A stretch of DNA of 47,122 bases from CAZJRB01 sp964547995 (GTDB lineage Bacteria > Planctomycetota > Planctomycetia > Pirellulales > Thermoguttaceae): the NCBI GenBank assembly GCA_964547995.1, contig CAZJRB010000054.1, positions 1-47,122 of the forward strand, written 5' to 3'. A model generated the notes under the pieces. It saw only the letters and a program-made list of their open reading frames with translations. It was not told the origin of the DNA and made no database searches. Position 1 is the stretch's first letter. Each line of letters begins with the position of its first letter. Of the stretch, positions 1 to 6,739 are shown piece by piece. The position numbers were made by a program, and so were the translations under genes.

Positions 1-438
1 GTTCGATGCTAATTCAAACCACGGAGAATTCCAGTTCCAAGGGAATCAAAACAAAAGAGCCAGATGGCTCATGCGTTTCCAAGGCAGTGTGTCGATTCTG
101 TGTCAGCGCTACGTCTTGACGCTGACACAATTCGAGGGATGAAGTCAAATCGTTCAAGGAAGCTCCATTCACAGTGCAGAATCAAGGCTTTGAATAACGT
201 GTCATCTGAACTGCCACATATCATTACCCACCTACCACCACCCGCGATTCTACCACACCCCAGGCTGGGTGCTAGGGAGTTTGTGCAAAGGGTGGGTGAG
301 GTTGGCAGCTCGGACGATCTGGGCGAACGGGGGGCGCGGGCGGGCGGCGATGTTGCTGGCCTACTTCGCACCCAAACCCACTTCGCAGGGCGGGTGGCTT
401 AGTGGTGAATCTCGGCAAAGGCTCGCGGCAATCTCGGA
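1..438. other. Intergenic stretch, no gene recognised
   Basis: No reading frame here looks like a protein: the short open frames on both strands are of odd composition and lack start signals. The only structure seen is one half of a diverged direct repeat (240-352) whose partner lies beyond the neighbouring gene at 1428-1561. The stretch is less GC-rich than the core of the window and may be decayed accessory DNA. Confidence 0.5.
240..352. repeat. Diverged direct repeat, left copy (partner 1428-1561)
   Basis: Two blocks are shared with 1428-1561 in the same order. A 20-bp block beginning ACCCGCGATTCTACCA (240-259) has one mismatch to 1428-1447. An exact 17-bp block GCGGGCGGGCGGCGATG (336-352) recurs at 1545-1561. 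The sequence between the blocks is only loosely similar (a CCCCAGG followed by GGGAG). The pair brackets the DUF1963-like gene. Confidence 0.55.
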
Positions 439-1383
439 TCAGCAACTCTGCGTAAACGCATGGATCGGCCAGTCGTCACACTGACGGCAGATGAAGAGAT
501 ACAGACTGCCGGCATCGCCGAAGCTCCAACCCGCCGGGCATTGAACTTGCGCTAGCTTATGGTATTCGGCTGATAGCACGTAGCGTTCGCTGAGCGGAAG
601 CCATCGCCCCCAAGAGGCACCGTCAAATTCATGGCTCGAAAAGGACACTAAGTATTCCATCGGATGATTGCATGTGCATCTTAGCTGCGGTGGGTCTTGA
701 ACCCAGCCAGGATGCCCGCCTACCTTCGTCCCAGGAGCCACGCTCAGCCAAGCATAATAGGTTCCGACGCCATTTGGAACACTCCAGTTGCCGATTGGCT
801 CTACTCCCAGATCAGATACGGCGTTGTTGATAGTATCCGAAAGCTCAATCAGTTCATGGTCTCGCTCGGATAGCTCGCCGCCATCGGGGTACTCGACGAC
901 TCTTTCGGGATGCACTACACATGGGGTTGGAACGTATCGCCGTTCTGCGGTTGTTGGTTCGGGACAATGCGGTAACGGCTTCTTTATTCGGTCGGAGTTG
1001 CGCCAAAACACTTTGACAATCGGGCAGAAGTAGTCTGGATGGCGGTTAGGACACCACAACACCTGAAAGAGATTGGTGTTTCGACGGAATCCGATTTCCG
1101 GCACATCATCCTTCCGAAGCTGAATAGCTGGAACGTAGGGACAGCCATGCTCCGCACAGGTTGGCCACTGTTCGCTCTCCGGCCAGAGGATGTCTCCCCC
1201 AATCTTACTGGCGCTCAGGTCCGCATTCCCTTGCCGAGGGTGCAGTCGAACAGTGGTCCTCGCCATTGGTGCGAGGGATGAAATGGCCTCACCAACATCA
1301 ACTGGCGGTGTAGGGGTGGTAAATGCGCTGTTATCCTTTGGCTGTTGCTGCGATCCTGATGAAGTGGGTGATCTCTTTGCCAT
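439..1383 (-). CDS. DUF1963 (YwqG-like) domain protein, cysteine-rich
   Basis: A 314-residue protein of unknown biochemical role. Two phrases mark the DUF1963/YwqG type: SKIGGDILWPESEQWP near residues 55-70 and VGGHPGWVQDPPQL near 220-235, followed by a C-terminal DAGSLYLFICRQC segment. Cysteine and histidine clusters (CAEHGC, CPNRHPDYFC, CTCNHP, CRQC) suggest bound metal; that is inference. No signal peptide is seen, so it is probably cytoplasmic. The ATG at 1383 is preferred because AAGGAG lies 8 bases upstream; an in-frame GTG at 1392 overlaps that site. The gene stands alone between two diverged direct repeats, as if part of an accessory insertion. Confidence 0.72.
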   Translation of the reverse strand: MAKRSPTSSGSQQQPKDNSAFTTPTPPVDVGEAISSLAPMARTTVRLHPRQGNADLSASKIGGDILWPESEQWPTCAEHGCPYVPAIQLRKDDVPEIGFRRNTNLFQVLWCPNRHPDYFCPIVKVFWRNSDRIKKPLPHCPEPTTAERRYVPTPCVVHPERVVEYPDGGELSERDHELIELSDTINNAVSDLGVEPIGNWSVPNGVGTYYAWLSVAPGTKVGGHPGWVQDPPQLRCTCNHPMEYLVSFSSHEFDGASWGRWLPLSERYVLSAEYHKLAQVQCPAGWSFGDAGSLYLFICRQCDDWPIHAFTQSC

Positions 1384-1427
1384 TGTGAACACTCCTTTGA
1401 AGGGTGCGGACGTACCGCTTCGCCAAC

Positions 1428-1561
1428 ACCCGCGATTCTACCAAACCACACGCAGTGTGCCAGTCCGCCACGTCAACAACGAGACCCCAGGTTGAGGGAG
1501 GTGGGTGGCTTCCCTGGATTGCCCCCCCACCAGCATCCGGCCACGCGGGCGGGCGGCGATG
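1428..1561. repeat. Diverged direct repeat, right copy (partner 240-352)
   Basis: Carries the 20-bp block at 1428-1447 and the exact 17-bp GCGGGCGGGCGGCGATG at 1545-1561, spaced 117 bases apart against 96 in the left copy. It lies just upstream of the DUF1963-like gene. The rest of 1384-1915 holds only this repeat and the tandem array at 1659-1716; no gene is seen there. Confidence 0.55.
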
Positions 1562-1658
1562 CGCTCGTGTTCCATAATCAGACGCACGAAGAGCTGTGGA
1601 TCCGGTGTTGCAGCGTGTTGTTCCTTCATGCATCAATCCCACGGGTCCTGATGCACTC

Positions 1659-1716
1659 TCTATTACTCCATATCTATTACTCCATATCTATTACTCCATA
1701 TCTATTACTCCATATG
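1659..1716. repeat. 14-bp tandem repeat array
   Basis: Three perfect copies of TCCATATCTATTAC (1667-1680, 1681-1694, 1695-1708) with a partial unit on each side. The array is A/T-rich in an otherwise GC-rich region and lies in the gap between the DUF1963-like gene and the AraC-type gene. It has the form of a variable-number tandem repeat. Confidence 0.9.
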
Positions 1717-1915
1717 GGTGTGGTTTGTTGGAACCAGTTTTGAAGCGTGCGGGGATTGATTTCGATTGCGGCCCCTAGTTCGTACCCTCCGCGACCGCTT
1801 CGGGCCACAGGCGTTTTGACGGTGAATCGGGACACGAAGTTCCCGGATTCTTTCGCTCAAATGTCCTTTGAGAAATGCGACGAACTCAAACGTGGGGAGC
1901 GAGCGGGCAGCCCAC

Positions 1916-2797
1916 TCAAATCATGGCTCCAACGACTTCCCGGTATTTGCCGGGGGCTTGCCCACAATACTTCTTGAAGACGCGGCAGAAGTAAGCGGAA
2001 TCGGAAAAGCCGACTTTGGCTGCGATTTGTTTCACGTTCATTGCTGTCGTTAGCAGCATCACCTGAGCTTGTTCCACCCGGCAGCGATTCAGGTACTCGA
2101 CCGGGCGGATTCCAAAGATCTCTCTGAACTGGTCGGAGAAATACGTTGGATGAAGGTGTACCTGAGCGGCAAGGGACTTCAAGCTCAACGGCTCGTCCAG
2201 ATGATCGTTGATGTAGGCGAGCACTTCTTCGAAACGGCCGATGCCGGACAGGCACGCGACGGATCGATCGCTCGCGGTTCCGAGAATCGGCGCCAGCAAT
2301 TGTCGCACCAGACCGTCGGTTTCAAGATCACGGGCGACGTCGGCGCCCGTCGCGACATGGACATCGCGAGTCGGATGCGTTTCAGCGAGCGTTTTATGCG
2401 GGTCGTAATCACGTAGACCCGCGCCTGGATTCAATTCAATAATGCGGGCGAATATCTCGTGCTCACGTTGAGTAGCCGGAAAATGATACCGGCAATCGAA
2501 AATGGAAAACAGGTCCAGCCCTCCAGCAAGGCGGCTTGTGAAGTGCAAGTACTGAACGTCGAAGTGCTCCTCACAATGTAGATCTGCCCGAGTGAAGGCA
2601 GGGATTAGGTGAACGGTGTCGGGGGCCAAGACGAAACGCCGCCCATGGTGCTTGACGAGCGCCTCGCCGCCCGTGATCAAGTAGAGCCGCGAGTACGGGT
2701 TGGAGACGTTCCGAAACTGCCACCAAGACCCGGGGCGTATCTCTTCTATCGCAACGATTTCCAGCTCGACACTTGAAAGCATGCGGGTCGTGAGCAT
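1916..2797 (-). CDS. AraC family transcriptional regulator
   Basis: A 293-residue DNA-binding regulator. The C-terminal 100 residues are a typical AraC/XylS double helix-turn-helix: EPLSLKSLAAQVHLHPTYFS is the first helix-turn-helix, MNVKQIAAKVGFSDSAYFCR the second, followed by the family hallmark FKKYCGQAPGKYRE. The N-terminal half has the cupin-like sensor pattern of sugar-responsive members (YLITGGEALVKHHGRRFVLAPDTVHLIP). Family members bind promoters of carbohydrate-use genes and respond to a small ligand. The neighbours downstream on the same strand, a truncated glycosidase-like fragment and a sugar-type oxidoreductase, fit such a role, but target and ligand cannot be read from sequence. 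Confidence 0.9.
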   Translation of the reverse strand: MLTTRMLSSVELEIVAIEEIRPGSWWQFRNVSNPYSRLYLITGGEALVKHHGRRFVLAPDTVHLIPAFTRADLHCEEHFDVQYLHFTSRLAGGLDLFSIFDCRYHFPATQREHEIFARIIELNPGAGLRDYDPHKTLAETHPTRDVHVATGADVARDLETDGLVRQLLAPILGTASDRSVACLSGIGRFEEVLAYINDHLDEPLSLKSLAAQVHLHPTYFSDQFREIFGIRPVEYLNRCRVEQAQVMLLTTAMNVKQIAAKVGFSDSAYFCRVFKKYCGQAPGKYREVVGAMI

Positions 2798-2985
2798 CGG
2801 TCACCCAAGGCTGCCCTGTGAAATGTGCAATAAAATCCAAAATCTGAAGAATGTGCTACAGAAACTAAAGGGCATTCTACCACAAGTTGTTGGACAAATC
2901 CAGACACATTGCCATACTGATACTGTGCTGGCTCGATGTTTACACCCAATCTTTGCCTGTGAAAAGCCCAATAGTCAAGGGGTCG

Positions 2986-3408
2986 TCACCATGCCGTGCA
3001 GCTTGAGGTTGGGACAGTCGCTCTAATGCTGATTATTCCCCATCGCGTCGGATGTTTCGTACCCCATATCGGATACTCGTCCTGTATGAGAATGCCAAGC
3101 ACAATGTGGCTGTCGGATCGCCAGGACGTCTTAAATGGATTCTTGAACCGTGCGCTGAACAGGTGATATTTCCCTTCGTCACACTTTACCGGGCTGGAAC
3201 CCCAGATATGGTTTTCCGGGTCTCTTGCCGCAATTCCGACATACTGGAGGCGATCACAAAACTCGATCGTATCCTGGGTCGCGGTCCCCTCTTTCATTTC
3301 ACTGTCGTCGGTAATGGAGCTGTGCGATGCGACAGCGATTAACGCAAGACACGCACCAAGGGGCGACCGAAGAATAACTTTCCGATTTGGATTGAAAGTA
3401 GGGGGCAC
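2986..3408 (-). pseudogene. Truncated, frameshifted GH43-like beta-propeller glycosidase fragment
   Basis: The frame begins with a short hydrophobic leader and then reads YVGIAARDPENHIWGSSPVK and DEGKYHLFSARFKNPFKTSW, the first propeller blade pattern of GH43-like five-bladed glycoside hydrolases (WG.S.....DGKYHLF.SRW...W..SEI). Members normally exceed 300 residues; this one gives out after about 100. After DSHIVL the frame reads GILIQDEYPIWG; skipping one G near 3098 gives AFSYRTSIRYG, closer to the A.SD..GP expected, but that frame also stops soon after. It is best read as a decayed remnant with a frameshift and loss of the 3' part. Identity is moderate confidence. Confidence 0.5.
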
Positions 3409-3466
3409 CCGCCTCCGGCACTTGGCTCGTTTGGTTATGGGCCGGGGGCAGGTGTCCCCTCCTTTA
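3396..3466. repeat. Degenerate copy of the GGGGGCACCTGCCCCCGGCCC inverted repeat
   Basis: Left arm around AGGGGGCACCCGCCTCCGG and right arm TGGGCCGGGGGCAGG (from 3438) with following TGTCCCCTCCTTT are imperfect reverse complements. The right arm is nearly identical to that of the better preserved inverted repeat at 6036-6118. It overlaps the start of the broken glycosidase fragment. Confidence 0.7.
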
Positions 3467-3617
3467 TTCTTGAATCCGGCAAGTTATTTATCGGCCACCC
3501 CCAAGTATTGCTCTTGCGATACGGTTGTTGTCCATTGTTGTTCATTCTCTTCTTCATTCTTCGCGTGGCATTCGCGATCCTGGTCCAAACCCCTTGTCAC
3601 GGGTTTGCCACGTCGCT

Positions 3618-4895
3618 TCACAGTTGCCACGGCTGGCGCATCGCGTAACGCAAGAGCCGGTCGGCTTCCGGGTCGTCGACGAAACGCTCCGCGTCCGGAT
3701 CCCATTCGAGCGGACGGCCGAGTTGACACGCGATCCCGCCGAGCAGGGCGGTGCTGGTCGCGCGATGGGCCACCTCCGGGGGCGTGATCGTTTCCCTTCG
3801 CGACTTCACGCAGTCGATGAAGTTACGCGCATGCCCGGGGCTGTCGTACAGATGGATTTCATCAGGACCGATTTTCTCCTTTAGCAATGACTTCGGCTCC
3901 GCAGCGATTCCGCCGCGGGTGAAGACCCACCCCTCCTCGCCGATGAACTTCACGCCATGGCGATTCTTCTTCGTATCGGTCATGATGATCTTGGCGCCGT
4001 TGACATACTCAAACTCGATGTCGTAGGTCAAGATCGTGTCGAACAGCCCGCCCTGGGGATAGCGGCCGTGGCCGGCGATGCGAACCGGTCCGGTGCGGTC
4101 CTGGTCGATCCCCCACTGCGCAATATCAAGGTCGTGAACACCGTACCCGGCGATCCACCCCGATTTGCTGTAGTCCGAAACGAAGTACCACCCCTTGTTG
4201 TTGACGACCCGGCCAACGTACGGCACTTCCGGCGCGGGGCCGAGCCAAAGGTCGTAGTCGATCTGCTTCGGGACCGGTTCGCCCGGCATGGGACCGCAGG
4301 CCTTGCCCGGTGGCGAGCCGATCCGCACCTCTTTCAGCTTGCCGATCCGCCCGTTTCGCACGAGTTCGCAGGCCTGGCGTACTCCGCGCATCGAATGGAG
4401 TTGCGTGCCGTGCTGGAACACGGCCCCGTAGCGCCGGGCCGTTTCGACCAGGGCGCGCCCTTCGGCGATCGTATTGCTCAGCGGCTTCTCGCAATAGACG
4501 TCCTTGCCGGCGCGCATGGCGGCAATCGCCTGGAGCACGTGCCAGTGATCCGGCGTGGCGATCGCCACGGTGTCAATGTCGTCGCGGGCGACGAGATCGC
4601 GGAAGTCGGTGTAGCAACTGTCGGAATTCACGCGCAGCTTCTTGCCGAACGCCTCGCTGCCGGCCTGCCGCACGTCGCAGGTGGCAACCGGCTGCACTTC
4701 CTTCACGCCCTTGAACGCGGCCATCACGGCTCGCATGCGGCCGCCACACCCGATGCACCCCATGGTGATGCGGTTGCTTGGCGCCGTCTCCTCTGCCAGC
4801 CCCAGGGCCTTGGCCGGCACCAGCGCCGGAGCGACCACGGCAATGGCAGCCGACGACTTCAGGAATGACCGGCGTGAACAGGTTCGATTTCGCAT
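3618..4895 (-). CDS. Tat-exported Gfo/Idh/MocA family oxidoreductase
   Basis: A 425-residue NAD(P)-dependent dehydrogenase of the kind that oxidises sugars, inositols or their derivatives. The N-terminus has a twin-arginine signal (CSRRSFLKSS, residues 6-15) followed by a hydrophobic stretch, so it is predicted to be exported folded with its cofactor. The Rossmann start reads MGCIGCGGRM (45-54), where the last glycine of the usual G-x-G-G-x-G run is methionine. ATPDHWH (113-119) and EKP (136-138), the family's conserved lysine motif, are intact. GVHDLDIAQWG marks the C-terminal substrate domain. The start is supported by AAGGAAG 5 bases upstream. It lies 58 bases downstream of the DUF6807 gene, so the two probably form one operon. 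The substrate is not known. Confidence 0.93.
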   Translation of the reverse strand: MRNRTCSRRSFLKSSAAIAVVAPALVPAKALGLAEETAPSNRITMGCIGCGGRMRAVMAAFKGVKEVQPVATCDVRQAGSEAFGKKLRVNSDSCYTDFRDLVARDDIDTVAIATPDHWHVLQAIAAMRAGKDVYCEKPLSNTIAEGRALVETARRYGAVFQHGTQLHSMRGVRQACELVRNGRIGKLKEVRIGSPPGKACGPMPGEPVPKQIDYDLWLGPAPEVPYVGRVVNNKGWYFVSDYSKSGWIAGYGVHDLDIAQWGIDQDRTGPVRIAGHGRYPQGGLFDTILTYDIEFEYVNGAKIIMTDTKKNRHGVKFIGEEGWVFTRGGIAAEPKSLLKEKIGPDEIHLYDSPGHARNFIDCVKSRRETITPPEVAHRATSTALLGGIACQLGRPLEWDPDAERFVDDPEADRLLRYAMRQPWQL

Positions 4896-4953
4896 AGCAA
4901 CTTCCTTTAACGTTTCAGAGACGTATCAAAGGCGTATCAGAGAGGGATACACG

Positions 4954-5925
4954 TCAGTTGAAGGCATCCCACTCTTTGGAGTAATCTTCCGCAGCGGCCT
5001 CGCCGCCGCGGCGGATCCATAGCCGGTACTTCAGCACAAGCGGTTTGCCCTTTTTTAACGAATAGCGCGTCCCCGCGGCGGGGAATGTCGGCTGGAACCA
5101 CGGCAACTTCGGGTACTCGATCCAATCGCCGGGGTAGTCCGGGTTCGTGGCTTTCTCGAACACCCCGAAGCCGACCGGGCGACTGCCGCCGGAACGAATG
5201 CCGACGGAATCGGACCACGCCCGGCGGGGCGCGGCGCCGTCCGGGTCGGCGTGGTGGATCAACCGAAGGTCCTTGACCTTGGAAAGGCGGATGTTCAAGC
5301 CGCCGTATTTGTTCGTGCCGCGCCGCGCCAGCGTCACGCCGCCGACCAGCGCGGTGATCTCGAACGTCAGGTCGATGCGGCGGCCGTCTTTGCCGGCGGG
5401 GTGGACGCGAATGCTCGTCAACTCGCGCACTATCGGCGTCTTGTCTTCCCATTTCCAGACCGACTCGGCCTCGATCTGGGCGAATCGGGGGCCGCGGCTG
5501 AGTTCGATCTTTCCGGTCGGCCGGGCGAAGACCCGCTGCAAGGCGTGCAGGTCGGCGCGCCCGCCGGCGTAGTCCACCTCGGGCCATGCCCAGTAGATCC
5601 CGCGATGGTGCGGGTGGTCGGGGGACCAGTCCTCGGTGAGCACCTCGCCGTCGGGACCGTAGAGCGGGTGGATGTAATCGCTGCGCGGCACCGCGTACTT
5701 TCGCGAACCCGGCCGGACCTTGTCGAGATACCCCTCGGGCGGCTGGACCGTCTTGTAGTTGTACTGCAAGACCGGTTTGCCCGATTCGGTGACGACAACC
5801 TGTCCGGTCTTGGCGTTCTCGGTCACCTGCAGTGCGGGTGAATCAGCGCTCGCCGGTAGGGGTGCTGTTGTCACAAGGACCAGTGAAACGAACAGGAGTG
5901 CGAGCGAAAAGTTGGCGTGGGCCAT
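4954..5925 (-). CDS. Secreted DUF6807 (PmoA-like) protein
   Basis: A 323-residue protein with a classical signal peptide (residues 1-28, cleavage probably after ASA). The body carries the DUF6807 pattern: RSDYIHPLYGPDGEVLTEDW then DHPHHRGIYWAW, and near the C-terminus PGDWIEYPKLPW. No enzymatic activity is established for the family. In planctomycetes and Bacteroidetes it recurs beside Gfo/Idh/MocA oxidoreductases and sugar-use genes, and here it is the first gene of such a pair, which argues for a role in periplasmic carbohydrate processing (inference). The start has AAGGA 9 bases upstream. Confidence 0.88.
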   Translation of the reverse strand: MAHANFSLALLFVSLVLVTTAPLPASADSPALQVTENAKTGQVVVTESGKPVLQYNYKTVQPPEGYLDKVRPGSRKYAVPRSDYIHPLYGPDGEVLTEDWSPDHPHHRGIYWAWPEVDYAGGRADLHALQRVFARPTGKIELSRGPRFAQIEAESVWKWEDKTPIVRELTSIRVHPAGKDGRRIDLTFEITALVGGVTLARRGTNKYGGLNIRLSKVKDLRLIHHADPDGAAPRRAWSDSVGIRSGGSRPVGFGVFEKATNPDYPGDWIEYPKLPWFQPTFPAAGTRYSLKKGKPLVLKYRLWIRRGGEAAAEDYSKEWDAFN

Positions 5926-6035
5926 TGATCTGCGTCCTTCGAGGCGTATATCGAGTTGTCAACGGGACGGCTTCTTTAGAACTCGTAAAGAAATAACTTC
6001 CGGAATTGTCCTCATGAAGCCGCGAACGCATCGAA

Positions 6036-6118
6036 TCAAAGGAGGGGGCGCCTGCCCCCGGCCCATTGGGGTGAACGCCGGAATCGGATGGGCCGGGGGC
6101 AGGTGCCCCCTCCTTTGA
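6036..6118. repeat. 30-bp near-perfect inverted repeat with 23-base loop
   Basis: Left arm 6036-6065 and right arm 6089-6118 are reverse complements with a single mismatch; the core is GGGGGCRCCTGCCCCCGGCC. The transcript would form a very long GC-rich hairpin. It lies in the 415-base gap before the DUF6807 gene, a gap that otherwise holds no gene. A degenerate relative is at about 3396-3466, so this is a dispersed element and not simply a terminator. Confidence 0.9.
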
Positions 6119-6340
6119 CTGCGGCGCGCACGGTTGCCCCCACGCCACGGCATTCTGTCGAATTCCGGAAACAGTTTTTTTACGAGTCCTAAGCCGGTTC
6201 TTGGAGGTGTGGAATCCTCTGACTGTTGATAGTAATGACCAGACAAGGGAAAGTCCAGCCGATTCTTTATGGCTTTTCTCTAAGCCCCGCGGAAGCCGAG
6301 GTTGTCGTCGACTGCCTGTTGCATCTAATGATGTTCGTCT

Positions 6341-6682
6341 TCACCGTGGCTGTGACGGCTCTTTGTTCGGCAAAGGCGCTTCGCCGGTTTGTGTACTCGT
6401 CGCTGGGAGAGGCTGCACGAGGGGTATCTTATGGCCGTCGTCAGTGAGCATGTAGAGGCGGAAATGGAGCTTGGGCGGCTCGTCGGCGAAACTTCTTGTA
6501 CAGGGCTCCCAGGTTCGTCCAGCGACGATCTGGGCGGCCTGCCGCCCGGTGAGCAACTCAATCTCGACAAGCCTCTTCGCCGGTGCAGTGGGGTCCTTCT
6601 CCCCTTGTGTCGCGGCCAGAGCATCTTGCATCTGATCCCCAACATCAATTGTACCCACCGATTGGCGGCCTAATTGCAGCAA
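6341..6682 (-). CDS. Possible small hypothetical protein or gene remnant
   Basis: An open frame of up to 113 codons starting at TTG; the first ATG is at 6631, giving 96 residues. The stretch KRLVEIELLTGRQAAQIV followed by PPKLHFRLYMLTDDG has ordinary protein composition, unlike the shadow frames around it, and the frame follows 57 bases after the stop of the beta-helix gene on the same strand. No family is recognised, no signal peptide is seen and the start is weak. It could be the tail of a longer lost gene. Confidence 0.35.
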   Translation of the reverse strand: MLQLGRQSVGTIDVGDQMQDALAATQGEKDPTAPAKRLVEIELLTGRQAAQIVAGRTWEPCTRSFADEPPKLHFRLYMLTDDGHKIPLVQPLPATSTQTGEAPLPNKEPSQPR

Positions 6683-6739
6683 GGCTTCGAGGATTCCCGG
6701 GTTCCTTTCCGGACAGGCTTTCTCCCCCTGCCGGGACCT

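Noticed and set aside
1..24. GTTCGATGC at the window edge resembles a tRNA T-loop
   Set aside because: The bases after it give neither a matching T-stem that can be checked nor a CCA in register, and the 5' part is outside the window.
3957..4868. 303-codon frame antisense to the Gfo/Idh/MocA gene
   Set aside because: Shadow frame; no domain recognised while the sense strand has Tat and EKP motifs.
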